DNA from: Alistipes sp. UBA936
GTDB taxonomy: Bacteria > Bacteroidota > Bacteroidia > Bacteroidales > Rikenellaceae
Assembly (NCBI GenBank): GCA_002293505.1
Contig: DBDI01000004.1
Span: forward strand, 45,486-86,468
Direction: 5' to 3'
Length of the DNA: 40,983 nucleotides
Of this stretch, positions 8,211-17,081 are shown piece by piece; the first letter of the stretch is position 1; each line of letters starts with the position of its first letter. The notes beneath the pieces are model-generated. The model did not search any database, was not told the DNA's origin, and was given only the letters and a program-made list of their open reading frames with translations. The translations under genes were made by a program, and so were the position numbers.

Positions 8211-10709
8211 TTAGAATTCTTGCCCCATCGTGAAGTGTATTTGGCTTCCGCTTCTCCTCGTTCCTCCTGCTGGTGGATCGAATCCCCAGGCCCAGTCAAA
8301 TCCCAGCATCCCGACTATCGGTAGGAAAATCCTCACACCTGCTCCTGCCGAGCGCTTTACTTGGAACGGGTTGAAGGTTTTCCACTCTGTGAAACCGTTT
8401 CCTGCTTCCGCAAAAACCAGACCATATATGGTCGATCTTGGTTGTAGCATTAGCGGATACCTCATCTCCACCGTATACTTGTTGTACACCCTCGCGTTGT
8501 CTCTTCTCATCTGGCTCGCTATCGGTATCAGTTCGCTCTCCTTGTATCCTCTCATCGCCACCACATCTTCTCCATACAGCGTATATCCTTGCATCCCGTC
8601 TCCTCCGATCCTGAAGCCTTCGAACGGTGATAGCTTGTTCGGGTTGTAGTGCCCCAGATACCCCATCTCGATTTTGGCCATTAGTACAAGCTTTTGGTCT
8701 GCCGTTAGTGGATGGAAATACCTCCCGCTCAGTTGCCACTTGTGATACTCGATCCACCTGTAGCGGTCCGCATCCGACAGATTCGGATCCGAGTAGTTGT
8801 TGTTGTCTATCAATGACCAGGGTGGCGTCAGGGTCAATGCCAGTGAGAAGTCCGACCCGTACCTCGGATATACAGGTTGCGAGACCGACGAACGCCCGAA
8901 GACTGTCTTCAGCGTTAGAACATTGCTATTTCCCGTTCCCATCAGGAACCCGTCCCAGTTCTCCAGATTGTACCTCTTGTACCCTACCTCCGTGTATAGC
9001 GTGAAATACTGATCCGGCCATCTTAGCCTGAAGCCGATTCCCGCTGCCACCCCCATCGTTCGGAAGTGGGCCGAGGCTTGTTGCCAGATGTAGTACGCAT
9101 TGCTTTCTGCCGAGTAGTAGCCGCTCACTGTCAGCGAATGTGGCCTCTTTGCTCCCAGCCACGGTTCGGTGAAGCTCACCGACAATGCTCCGTAGTATTG
9201 CCCGTTGGTCTGTCCCCTAATCGCCAGTTGTTGGTTCTGCCCTTGCGGATACGGCCTCCACTCTCCCTTCTTGAAGAAGTTTCTTAGCGACAGGTTGTTC
9301 AGTTCCAATCCCACCGATCCCACAAACATTCCTGCTCCCCATCCTCCCGACACGTCCACTTTGTCCGATGGTTGTTCTTCCAGTTGCCAAGATATGTCTA
9401 CCAGGTTGTTCGTCACCGGTTGAATATCCGGTGCGATTGCTTCCGGGTTGAAGTGGTTCATACTTCCCAGCCTGTATATCGTGCTCATAATGAGCTCTCT
9501 GCTGTACAATTCTCCCGGATACGTCGACAGCTCTCTCCTTATCACATAGTCGTTCACCCTCTCGTTGCCGGTAATCCCCACGTTGTTTATCGTAAACGGT
9601 TCTCCTTCGAATATCTTGATCTCCAGGTCGAGCGAATCCGTTCCCACGACAATTTCTGCCGGTTCTATCGCCGACATCAAATATCCTTTGTTCTGATACA
9701 GCGCCGTTATGGTCGAGTTGTCTTCTATGTTCGGCTCTCTGCCCACTCCCAGCCTCTTGTGAAGTGTCTTTCTGTCATACGTTGCTCCCTTCTCCACTCC
9801 CAGTAACTCATCCAGCATCGTTGTCGAGTAGATGGTATTCCCCACCCAGCTCACATTCCTGTAGTAGAACTTGTTGCTCTCTTCCAAGGCGATATCTATT
9901 CCCATCCTCTTCTCGTTGATCGGATAGATCGAATCGCGTACTATCATCGCATTTCTGTATCCCTTCGAGTTGTAGAAATCCAACAGCAGTTCTTTGTCCG
10001 CTGCATAGTCTTCTTCCTTGAACTTGTTGCTCTTGAAGAAGTTTATGCTCACCGGGTTTGTCTTCTTGAAGGTTCTCTGTAGCCTCCTGTCCTTGAAGTT
10101 TTGGTTTCCCGCGAAGTTCACTTTCCCGATCCTCACCTTGTGCCCTTTGTCTATCACGAAGGTAATGTTGACCGCATTGTTAATCAGCGAGTCGTTCTCT
10201 ATCCTTGCCTCGACCTTCGCATTCCTGAACCCTTTGTCCGAGAAGAAGTCTTCTATTTGGAACTTGCTTCTGTCCAGTATGTAGTCCGATAGTTCGTTTC
10301 CCGGCCTCAGCCTCAATGCTTCCGCCAGATCGGTGCTCTCTTGCTTTCGTATTCCCTCGTAGCGCCACCTCACCACCCTCGGCCTCTCCGTCAAGTAGAC
10401 ATCTATCGCCACCGAGTCTCCCCTCGGCGTGGTGATGATATCCACATCTGAGTAGTACCTCATCTTCCACACCTTTTCGATTGCTTGGGCTGCATAGTCT
10501 CCCGGTAGCGTGATCGTATCTCCCGCAGCCATTCCTATCGCCGAGCGCATAATTTCCTCGGGGTAGTACCTGTTTCCGTGGATGTTCACTCCGCTCACCA
10601 CATAGTCCCGCGGCGCATCGTAGTCCATCATTCTCAGCGAGTCGGTTGGACTTTGCGCACTGGTTGCGAGCGGCATTATTGCCAGAATTAAAAAAAGTAG
10701 TCGCTTCAT
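8211..10709 (-). CDS. bamA: Outer-membrane protein assembly factor BamA
   Basis: An 832-residue outer-membrane insertase that folds and inserts beta-barrel proteins. A signal peptide (about 1-18) is followed by a periplasmic part with several POTRA repeats (about 35-440) and a C-terminal 16-strand barrel. Family marks are the SFTEPWLGAKRP segment in the barrel start and MRGYKE, the equivalent of the usual VRGF/Y loop-6 motif. The last residue is Phe, as expected for a barrel beta-signal. Its ATG follows the uppS TAA with no gap (TAAATG), so translation is likely coupled. Confidence 0.95.
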   Translation of the reverse strand: MKRLLFLILAIMPLATSAQSPTDSLRMMDYDAPRDYVVSGVNIHGNRYYPEEIMRSAIGMAAGDTITLPGDYAAQAIEKVWKMRYYSDVDIITTPRGDSVAIDVYLTERPRVVRWRYEGIRKQESTDLAEALRLRPGNELSDYILDRSKFQIEDFFSDKGFRNAKVEARIENDSLINNAVNITFVIDKGHKVRIGKVNFAGNQNFKDRRLQRTFKKTNPVSINFFKSNKFKEEDYAADKELLLDFYNSKGYRNAMIVRDSIYPINEKRMGIDIALEESNKFYYRNVSWVGNTIYSTTMLDELLGVEKGATYDRKTLHKRLGVGREPNIEDNSTITALYQNKGYLMSAIEPAEIVVGTDSLDLEIKIFEGEPFTINNVGITGNERVNDYVIRRELSTYPGELYSRELIMSTIYRLGSMNHFNPEAIAPDIQPVTNNLVDISWQLEEQPSDKVDVSGGWGAGMFVGSVGLELNNLSLRNFFKKGEWRPYPQGQNQQLAIRGQTNGQYYGALSVSFTEPWLGAKRPHSLTVSGYYSAESNAYYIWQQASAHFRTMGVAAGIGFRLRWPDQYFTLYTEVGYKRYNLENWDGFLMGTGNSNVLTLKTVFGRSSVSQPVYPRYGSDFSLALTLTPPWSLIDNNNYSDPNLSDADRYRWIEYHKWQLSGRYFHPLTADQKLVLMAKIEMGYLGHYNPNKLSPFEGFRIGGDGMQGYTLYGEDVVAMRGYKESELIPIASQMRRDNARVYNKYTVEMRYPLMLQPRSTIYGLVFAEAGNGFTEWKTFNPFQVKRSAGAGVRIFLPIVGMLGFDWAWGFDPPAGGTRRSGSQIHFTMGQEF

Positions 10710-11423
10710 TTACCGGATTTTACCGAATCTTCTCTCTCTTCGTCCGTAGTCGTCGAGAGCCTCTCTAAATTGGTCTTCATTAAAGTCGGGCCACATCACA
10801 TCTGTGAAATACAGTTCTGCGTATGCTGCTTGCCATAACAAAAAGTTGCTCAGCCTCTTCTCTCCTCCCGTCCTTATCACCAAGTCCGGGTCTGGCATTC
10901 CTGCCGTGTAGAGTTGCGCTGCAAATGTTTCTGCCGTTATCATCACCGGCGATAGCTCCCCTCCCATCGCTTCTGCTGCCAAGGCCGAGGCTGCCCTCGT
11001 TATCTCTGCTCTTCCGCTGTAGTTTATTGCCAACACCGCCGTCAGCTTCTCTCCTCCCTTCGTCTGCTCTTCCATCTCTTCCAAGAGCCTCCTCACCTTT
11101 TCCGACAGTGCTCCTCTCGCTCCTATCACCACCACTCTCACTCCTTGCTCCACCAGTTCCGGGGTCTCCTTCACGATGCTGTCACACAACAGTTCCATCA
11201 ATCCTTCCACCTCTTCCGCCGGCCTCTTCCAGTTCTCCGTCGAGAACGCATAAAACGTCAGCCACCTCACTCCCGCCACCAAAGCTCCCTTTATGCAGGC
11301 TCTCACACTTTCCGCTCCTGCCGCGTGGCCCCAGGTTCTTTCGTGGCCTCTGGATGCTGCCCACCGGCCGTTTCCGTCCATAATTAGGGCAACGTGGTTA
11401 GGTATTGCGGCAGTCTGACTCAT
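10710..11423 (-). CDS. uppS: Isoprenyl (undecaprenyl diphosphate) synthase
   Basis: A 237-residue cis-prenyltransferase that makes the C55 lipid carrier for peptidoglycan and surface polysaccharides. The family start HVALIMDGNGRWA is present, with the catalytic Asp at residue 16, followed by FSTENWKRP and the C-terminal IRTGGEKRLSNFLLWQ and DVMWPDF segments. The ATG at 11423 is preferred over an in-frame TTG at 11429, since it gives the normal short N-terminus. A -7 box inside the end of nadK (11435-11442) indicates that this unit has its own promoter. Confidence 0.95.
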   Translation of the reverse strand: MSQTAAIPNHVALIMDGNGRWAASRGHERTWGHAAGAESVRACIKGALVAGVRWLTFYAFSTENWKRPAEEVEGLMELLCDSIVKETPELVEQGVRVVVIGARGALSEKVRRLLEEMEEQTKGGEKLTAVLAINYSGRAEITRAASALAAEAMGGELSPVMITAETFAAQLYTAGMPDPDLVIRTGGEKRLSNFLLWQAAYAELYFTDVMWPDFNEDQFREALDDYGRRERRFGKIR

Positions 11424-11425
11424 TT

Positions 11426-12322
11426 TCAAGAGTGCAAAGGTAATGTTTTGTCGCGTTTATCCAAACCCCACATAACTCTGTCACGTAACGTATCGTAGAA
11501 GGATATATTTTGCACTTGTGCTAAAAAAGCTGAATATTTCGACTTTTTGATTCCGAATCTTGCTCCGTCGCCCACCAGAAACGAGTTGTTGTCAATCGAA
11601 GCCAACACTTCCTTCCCTCTCGTTCTCACTTCCAGTTCCACATTCGAGGTGTCGGGTACCACCAGCGGCCTTATCGAGAAGTTGTGCGCTGCTATTCCCG
11701 ACAACACGAAACAGTTGCAGTCCGGCGTCACTATCGGTCCTCCCGCGCTCAGCGAGTAGGCTGTCGATCCCGTCGGCGTGCAGATTATCACTCCGTCTCC
11801 CCTGATCGTTGCCAGCAGGTGCCCATCGCACCACGCCGTCACTTCCACCATATCGCTCGTGTGCCTGTGTAGTGTAAACTCGTTCAGCGCCGACGGGAAC
11901 TCCGGCCCCGGCTCCGGGAAATCTCCGCTCACTTCTATCATTGCCCTCTCCTCTATGATGTGCTCTCCTTCTCTTATCTGCCTTAGTGCTTCCACAAAAT
12001 GCCTCGGTAGCAGCCCCGCCAGGAACCCCAGCCTTCCCGCATTCACTCCCAGTATCGGTACCGGTAATCCTCCCAGCAGCCTCACTGCATCCAGTAGCGT
12101 CCCGTCTCCTCCTATCGACACCACCACGGCTCCCTGTTCCACATCTCCTTGCGTCAATCTGTCATACCCCGGTAGTTCCATTCCCACCTTTTCTCTCACA
12201 AAATCGACATACTCTCTGTTGACCACCCAGGGCATTCCACACTTCTCCAGCGCACACACGAACCACCTCAGTGTCTCCTCTGTGGTGTAGTTTCGCGGAC
12301 GGCAGTAGATAAAAATTTTCAT
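11426..12322 (-). CDS. nadK: NAD kinase
   Basis: A 298-residue enzyme that phosphorylates NAD+ to NADP+. Typical motifs are present: SIGGDGTLLDAVR near 85-100, GVNAGRLGFLA, ALNEFTLHR and the diagnostic TPTGSTAYSLSAGGP. The upstream frame is open to 12409, but MKIFIYCRPRN at 12322 is the family N-terminus and lies downstream of a -7-like box. The last codons, TTACCTTTGCAC, double as the uppS promoter box. It is divergent from pdxJ. Confidence 0.95.
   Translation of the reverse strand: MKIFIYCRPRNYTTEETLRWFVCALEKCGMPWVVNREYVDFVREKVGMELPGYDRLTQGDVEQGAVVVSIGGDGTLLDAVRLLGGLPVPILGVNAGRLGFLAGLLPRHFVEALRQIREGEHIIEERAMIEVSGDFPEPGPEFPSALNEFTLHRHTSDMVEVTAWCDGHLLATIRGDGVIICTPTGSTAYSLSAGGPIVTPDCNCFVLSGIAAHNFSIRPLVVPDTSNVELEVRTRGKEVLASIDNNSFLVGDGARFGIKKSKYSAFLAQVQNISFYDTLRDRVMWGLDKRDKTLPLHS
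11435..11442 (-). promoter_or_regulatory. -7 promoter box of uppS-bamA-ompH-ompH, inside nadK
   Basis: TACCTTTG on the minus strand, overlapping the last codons of nadK and ending 11 bases before the uppS ATG. Confidence 0.55.
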
Positions 12323-12332
12323 AAAGTTTTCG

Positions 12333-12353
12333 TAACTTCGCGCCGTAAAGATA
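12333..12353. promoter_or_regulatory. Divergent promoters of nadK and pdxJ
   Basis: The 40-base gap between nadK and pdxJ holds TAACTTCG on the + strand (12333-12340), a one-base variant of the -7 box facing pdxJ, and TATCTTTA on the minus strand (12346-12353), facing nadK. The two promoters face away from each other and their core regions overlap. Confidence 0.45.
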
Positions 12354-12362
12354 CGTAAAATA

Positions 12363-13076
12363 ATGACAAACCTAAGCGTCAACATAAATAAGGTGGCTGT
12401 TCTGCGCAATTCTCGCGGGGGCGACCTTCCTTCGGTGGTCGATGCGGCCCTTGCTGCCGAGCGTTTCGGTGCTCAGGGTATCACCGTCCATCCCCGTCCC
12501 GACGAGCGCCACATCCGTTACTCCGACGTCCGCGACCTTGCCTGTGTTGTCTCCACCGAGTTCAACATCGAGGGTAATCCCCTCGAGCCTCGCTTCGTCG
12601 AGCTTGTCCTCGCGACCCGGCCTTCTCAGGTGACCCTTGTTCCCGACGCCGTCGGGGCTATTACTTCCAACGCTGGTTGGGACACTCTCTCGGCGGCCGA
12701 CTTCCTTCGCGACGTGACTTCTCGATTCAAGGATGCCGGTATCCGCGTTTCTGTCTTCGTCGACCCTTCCCCCGAGATGGTTTCCGGGGCTGCTGCTTGT
12801 GGTGCCGACCGCGTGGAGCTCTACACCGAGTCCTACGCCCGCATATTTCCCTCCGACCCCCAGTCCGCAATCGCTCCCTACCTCGCCGCCGCCCGCCAAG
12901 CCCAACAACTGGGCCTCGGCCTTAACGCCGGCCACGACCTCAACCTCGACAACCTGCGCTTTTTCGCTCAGTCGATCCCCTGGCTCGACGAGGTTTCCAT
13001 CGGCCACGCTCTCATCTCCGACGCCCTTTACCTTGGCCTCCAACGCACCATCAAACTCTACCTCGAATGCCTTTGA
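12363..13076 (+). CDS. pdxJ: Pyridoxine 5'-phosphate synthase
   Basis: A 237-residue TIM-barrel enzyme that condenses 1-deoxyxylulose 5-phosphate with 3-amino-2-oxopropyl phosphate to make pyridoxine 5'-phosphate, the last step of the DXP-dependent vitamin B6 route. The opening LSVNINKVAVLRNSRGG and the segment GITVHPRPDERHI are family hallmarks; GLGLNAGHDLN and EVSIGHALI occur near the C-terminus. It heads a + strand unit with cca and pyrD, overlapping cca by 10 bases. Confidence 0.95.
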   Translation: MTNLSVNINKVAVLRNSRGGDLPSVVDAALAAERFGAQGITVHPRPDERHIRYSDVRDLACVVSTEFNIEGNPLEPRFVELVLATRPSQVTLVPDAVGAITSNAGWDTLSAADFLRDVTSRFKDAGIRVSVFVDPSPEMVSGAAACGADRVELYTESYARIFPSDPQSAIAPYLAAARQAQQLGLGLNAGHDLNLDNLRFFAQSIPWLDEVSIGHALISDALYLGLQRTIKLYLECL

Positions 13077-14464
13077 CGCATCCTGTTTTTCGCGAGATCT
13101 CCCGCCTTGTTGATGAGCGCGGGCTTCGGGCTTTCGTGATCGGTGGATTTGTTCGCGACTATTACCTCCACCGCCCTTCGACCGACATCGACGTCGTCGT
13201 CATAGGGGATGCCACGGCCGTTGCCGAGGAGCTTGGCCGCCGCCTCAAGACCGGGGTCCAGATCTTCAAGACCTTCGGCACCGCTATGCTTCGTTATAAA
13301 GGCGTGGAGGTCGAGTTCGTTGGGGCTCGCCGCGAGTCTTACTCCGCGGACTCCCGTAAACCCTCCTGCGAGCCCGGCACCTTGGAGGACGACCAACTTC
13401 GCCGCGACTTCACCATCAACGCTCTCGCCTGGTCTCTCAACTCTGCTGATTTCGGTTCTCTTGTCGACCCTTTCGGCGGTATGGAGGATTTGGAGTACCA
13501 CACTATCCGTACTCCTCGCGACCCCGACGTCACTTTTTCGGACGACCCGTTGCGTATGATGCGGGCTGTTCGTTTTGCTTCCCAGCTCGGGTTCGACATT
13601 GAGGACGAGACTTTCGAGGCTATTCGCCGTAACGCACCCCGTATCGAGATCGTCTCCGTCGAGCGCATCGTTTCCGAACTCAACAAGATCCTTCTCTCTC
13701 CCGTTCCCTCGATGGGTCTCAATATGTTGGATGCTTCCGGACTTTTGCCTCTTATCTTTCCCGAGCTCACGGCCCTCAAAGGCGTCGATCGCCGCGGCGC
13801 TAACGCTCATAAGGACAACTTTGTCCATACTCTCAAGGTGCTCGACAACGTCGCCCTGAAATCAGACGACCTCTGGCTTCGTTGGGCTGCTCTTCTTCAC
13901 GACATCGGTAAACCCGCCACCAAACAATACGACCCGCGCGCCGGTTGGACTTTCCACCAGCACGAGGTCGTCGGTTCCAAGATGGTTTCCCGTATTTTTC
14001 GGCGCCTTCGCCTGCCTCTTGACGCTCCTATGAAGTTCGTCCAGAAGCTCGTCTTCCTTCACCTTCGCCCTATCGTTCTCTCCGAGGACGAGGTCACCGA
14101 CAGCGCTGTTCGCCGGCTTCTGTTCGAGGCTGGTGACGACGTGGAGGCTCTGATGACCCTTTGCGAGGCCGACATCACTTCCGGTAACGACGCCAAGGTT
14201 CGTCGTTACCTCTCTAACTTCCAGTTGGTTCGACTCAAGATGGCCGAGATCGAGGAGAAGGATCGTATCCGTAACTTCCAGCCTCCCATCACCGGCGACA
14301 TCATTATGCAGACTTACGACATTCCTCCTTCTGCTGTCGTCGGCGAGATTAAGGAGATCATCAAGAACGCTATCCTCGACGGCGAGATTCCCAACGAATA
14401 CTCCGCTGCATTCTCTCTGATGGAGCGTTTGGCTAAAGAAAAAGGCTTATGTACAAAGGATTAA
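13067..14464 (+). CDS. cca: tRNA nucleotidyltransferase (CCA-adding type) with HD domain
   Basis: A 465-residue class II nucleotidyltransferase that adds or repairs the tRNA 3' CCA end. The N-terminal head has GGFVRDYYL and the metal-binding DIDVVV pair near 24-45, followed by the RRDFTINALAW motif. An HD domain with HDIGKP lies in the middle (about 280-285). The tRNA-Cys gene in this window has no encoded CCA, which fits a need for this enzyme. It overlaps pdxJ by 10 and pyrD by 16 bases. A poly(A) polymerase role cannot be excluded by sequence alone. Confidence 0.9.
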   Translation: MPLTHPVFREISRLVDERGLRAFVIGGFVRDYYLHRPSTDIDVVVIGDATAVAEELGRRLKTGVQIFKTFGTAMLRYKGVEVEFVGARRESYSADSRKPSCEPGTLEDDQLRRDFTINALAWSLNSADFGSLVDPFGGMEDLEYHTIRTPRDPDVTFSDDPLRMMRAVRFASQLGFDIEDETFEAIRRNAPRIEIVSVERIVSELNKILLSPVPSMGLNMLDASGLLPLIFPELTALKGVDRRGANAHKDNFVHTLKVLDNVALKSDDLWLRWAALLHDIGKPATKQYDPRAGWTFHQHEVVGSKMVSRIFRRLRLPLDAPMKFVQKLVFLHLRPIVLSEDEVTDSAVRRLLFEAGDDVEALMTLCEADITSGNDAKVRRYLSNFQLVRLKMAEIEEKDRIRNFQPPITGDIIMQTYDIPPSAVVGEIKEIIKNAILDGEIPNEYSAAFSLMERLAKEKGLCTKD

Positions 14465-15489
14465 TCCGCCCCCTGTTGTTTCGCTTCGGCGCCGAGCGTG
14501 TTCACCATTGGACTGTCGGGGCTCTTCGTATCGCCGGTCGCACTCCCGGCCTTCGCGAGCTGCTCCGTAGAATGTTCACTCTCTCCGATCCCCGCTTGGA
14601 GCGCGAGGTTCTCGGTATGCGCTTTCCCAACCCCGTCGGTATGGCTGCCGGGTTCGACAAGGACGCCCGCGTTTTTCGCGAACTCGGCCTTCTTGGATTC
14701 GGATTCGTCGAGATAGGTACCGTCACTCCCCTTCCCCAGCCCGGTAATCCCCGCCCTCGGCTCTTCCGCCTTCCCAAGGATCGCGCTATTATCAATCGTA
14801 TGGGCTTCAACAACTTCGGTATGGAATCTGCTGCCGAGAACCTTCGTGCTCGCGGCGACCGTAAACGCCCTATCGTCGGTATCAACATCGGTAAAAACAC
14901 CCTCACTCCTAACGACCAGGCCCCAGGCGATTACCTCAAATTGTTCCGCCGCCTTTACGAGCTTGGCGACTACTTCGTCGTTAACGTCTCCTGCCCCAAC
15001 GTAGCTGGCCTCGCCAGCCTCCAGACTACCGACTACCTTCTTTCGATCGTCTCTCCCCTGCTCGAATTTCGTCAGGGCCAGGACACCTATAAACCTATCC
15101 TCGTCAAGATCTCTCCCGACCTCGAACAGGAGGCTCTCGACGGCGTTTTGCGCATTGTGACCGACACTCTGGTCGACGGCGTGGTCGCAACCAACACCAC
15201 CACCTCCCGCGAAGGGCTCCACATCTCCCGTAAGCGGCTCGATGCCATCGGTAAAGGCGGCCTCAGCGGCGGGCCTCTCACCTCCCGCGCCCTTGAGACC
15301 ATCCGTTACGTCCGCTCCAAGATCGGCCTCTCCTACCCCATCATCGGTACCGGCGGGGTTATGACACCCTCCGACGCCATTGCGATGCTCGACGCCGGGG
15401 CCGACCTTGTGCAGATCTACACCGGGATGATCTACAACGGCCCGTCGTTCGCCCGTAAGATCTGCAAAGCGCTTTTAACCAGAATGTAA
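14449..15489 (+). CDS. pyrD: Dihydroorotate dehydrogenase (quinone), class 2
   Basis: A 346-residue FMN enzyme that oxidises dihydroorotate to orotate in pyrimidine synthesis, passing electrons to quinone. The N-terminal helices (about 1-45) are the membrane-association region of class 2 enzymes. Family motifs include GMAAGFDKD, GFGFVEIGTVTP, RMGFNN and VNVSCPN, whose serine is the catalytic base that marks class 2. The C-terminal GTGGV and GADLVQIYTG bind FMN phosphate. Its start lies inside the end of cca. Confidence 0.95.
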   Translation: MYKGLIRPLLFRFGAERVHHWTVGALRIAGRTPGLRELLRRMFTLSDPRLEREVLGMRFPNPVGMAAGFDKDARVFRELGLLGFGFVEIGTVTPLPQPGNPRPRLFRLPKDRAIINRMGFNNFGMESAAENLRARGDRKRPIVGINIGKNTLTPNDQAPGDYLKLFRRLYELGDYFVVNVSCPNVAGLASLQTTDYLLSIVSPLLEFRQGQDTYKPILVKISPDLEQEALDGVLRIVTDTLVDGVVATNTTTSREGLHISRKRLDAIGKGGLSGGPLTSRALETIRYVRSKIGLSYPIIGTGGVMTPSDAIAMLDAGADLVQIYTGMIYNGPSFARKICKALLTRM

Positions 15490-15500
15490 CAATTTATCGC

Positions 15501-15508
15501 TACCTTTG
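15501..15508 (+). promoter_or_regulatory. -7 promoter box of the two-component operon
   Basis: TACCTTTG ends 4 bases before the response-regulator ATG at 15513. With a start site about 4 bases after the box, the mRNA would begin at or next to the ATG. Confidence 0.6.
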
Positions 15509-15512
15509 GGCG

Positions 15513-16208
15513 ATGAAGAAACGTATTCTCATAGTCGACGACGAGCGCGACATCCTCGAGATTCTCTCGTTCAACCTCGCCAGCGAGGGTTACAAGGTCG
15601 ACACGGTCTCCTCGGCCGAGGAGGCGCTCGAACGGCTCAACGATAAACACGCACTAATTCTTTTGGACGTTATGATGGGCGGTATGAGCGGCTACCATCT
15701 CGCCGAGCGACTGCGCGCCAAAGGTAACACCATCCCTATCATCTTCCTCACCGCCAAGGACACCGAGAACGATATGCTCACCGGATTCTCTGTCGGCGGC
15801 GACGATTACATCTCCAAACCGTTCTCTCTCAAGGAGGTATCCGCTCGCGTGAAGGCGGTTTTGAAACGCGGCGGCAAAGGCGGCGGCGAGAAAAAAGGTA
15901 ACGAGGAGCCAGGCGACAAACTCGTGATCGAGGACGTCACGCTCAACCTCCAAACCAAGGAACTGTTCATCGACTGCGAACGCATATCTCTGACTAAGAC
16001 CGAGTTCGAGATCCTCGCCCTGCTCGCTTCCAGTCCCGCGCGACTCTTCTCCCGCGAGGAGATCATCGAGCGTCTATGGAGGGACGCACCCTACACCACC
16101 GAACGAACCATCGACGTTCACATCACCCGCCTGCGCAAGAAAATGGGCGCCCACGCATCGTGGATCTCATCGCGCACAGGCTACGGCTATCGCTTTAATC
16201 CTGAATAA
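15513..16208 (+). CDS. OmpR/PhoB-family response regulator
   Basis: A 231-residue DNA-binding response regulator. The receiver domain has the acidic pair Asp9-Asp10, the phospho-acceptor Asp52 (LILLDVMM), and a conserved Lys in the SKPFS segment. After a Gly/Lys-rich linker (about 120-136), a winged-helix output domain shows LTKTEFEILALL, FSREEIIERLW and TRLRKKMG, ending in GYGYRF. It is co-transcribed with the kinase 1 base downstream. The signal it answers to is unknown. In layout it resembles the short PhoR/PhoB-like or RprXY-like pairs of Bacteroidota. Confidence 0.92.
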   Translation: MKKRILIVDDERDILEILSFNLASEGYKVDTVSSAEEALERLNDKHALILLDVMMGGMSGYHLAERLRAKGNTIPIIFLTAKDTENDMLTGFSVGGDDYISKPFSLKEVSARVKAVLKRGGKGGGEKKGNEEPGDKLVIEDVTLNLQTKELFIDCERISLTKTEFEILALLASSPARLFSREEIIERLWRDAPYTTERTIDVHITRLRKKMGAHASWISSRTGYGYRFNPE

Positions 16209-16209
16209 G

Positions 16210-17022
16210 ATGAGTGTCCAGATCATTGTTTTTACCGCCGTGGTTTGCGTCGTCGGACTGATCTGTTTCCTTGTCGGGCGGCGGGTGGGAAACACGGCCG
16301 AACGAGCCCGACAAATCGAAATTCGTGACCAAACCCGCCGACTGAAACAAGAAATGACGGGAAACATAGCGCACGAATTAAGAACACCGGTGACGAGCAT
16401 AAGAGGATTTCTGGAAATAGTACTAAGCAACAAGGGTCTCAATCGTGAAAAACGAGAAGAGTATCTGCATAGGGCTTATGGTCAGACACATACGCTGTCG
16501 GAACTAATCTCGGATATGACCCTGTTGGCGCGAATAGACGAGAAGCAGGGTGCGTTCGAATTCGTGGAAGTGGCTGCGAATCAACTACTTGAGAAGGTGC
16601 GCTACGACGCGGCGGGAGCGTTGGCGGACAAAAATATAATTTTCAGGACAGATATACCCGAAGGATTAGTGCTGAGAGGCAACGAAAGCCTATTATATTC
16701 GGTGTTTAAGAACCTGACAGACAACGTGATAGCACACGCCGGAGAAGACATACAAATAAACATAACGGCGGTGGATAAGGGAGGTCCGATGGTGAGGTTC
16801 ACTTTTGCAGACACGGGAGCCGGAATACCCGACGAAACCCATCTGGAGAGGCTTTTCGAGCGGTTTTACAGGGTAAACGACGGCCGCACGAGGGCAACAG
16901 GAGGCTCCGGGCTGGGGCTATCCATTGTGAAGAACACAGTGGAACTGCACGGAGGAACCATTACAGTGAGCAACAGCCAGTTAGGAGGCCTGGAATTCAC
17001 GTTCTCGCTACCAGCGAGGTAA
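16210..17022 (+). CDS. Sensor histidine kinase, single membrane helix
   Basis: A 270-residue histidine kinase that pairs with the response regulator just upstream. One membrane helix (about 5-23) is followed directly by a short linker and the HisKA domain, with His55 in IAHELRTP. The ATP-binding domain has the N-box NLTDNVIAHA, DTGAGIP, the FERFYR segment and GGSGLGLSIVK. There is no periplasmic sensor domain, so the input may come from the membrane, the cytoplasm or a partner protein. The base composition of the coding strand changes from pyrimidine-rich to purine-rich within the first part of this gene. Confidence 0.92.
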   Translation: MSVQIIVFTAVVCVVGLICFLVGRRVGNTAERARQIEIRDQTRRLKQEMTGNIAHELRTPVTSIRGFLEIVLSNKGLNREKREEYLHRAYGQTHTLSELISDMTLLARIDEKQGAFEFVEVAANQLLEKVRYDAAGALADKNIIFRTDIPEGLVLRGNESLLYSVFKNLTDNVIAHAGEDIQINITAVDKGGPMVRFTFADTGAGIPDETHLERLFERFYRVNDGRTRATGGSGLGLSIVKNTVELHGGTITVSNSQLGGLEFTFSLPAR

Positions 17023-17023
17023 T

Positions 17024-17077
17024 TTCCAAAAGTGTAAAAAAATTTGACACTCGTGTAAAAAATTTTTACACTTGGAA
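17024..17077. repeat. AT-rich inverted repeats between convergent genes
   Basis: An imperfect inverted repeat spans 17024-17077: TTCCAAAAGTGTAAAAA on the left and TTTTTACACTTGGAA on the right. Inside it lies a perfect palindrome, GTGTAAAAA-A-TTTTTACAC, at 17053-17071, and a weaker one, AGTGTAAA..TTTGACACT, at 17031-17051. It fills the 59-base gap between the kinase and the GH3 gene. It may be a bidirectional terminator, but the stems are AT-rich, unlike the GC-rich terminators elsewhere in the window, so a protein-binding site is also possible. Confidence 0.6.
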
Positions 17078-17081
17078 CCCG

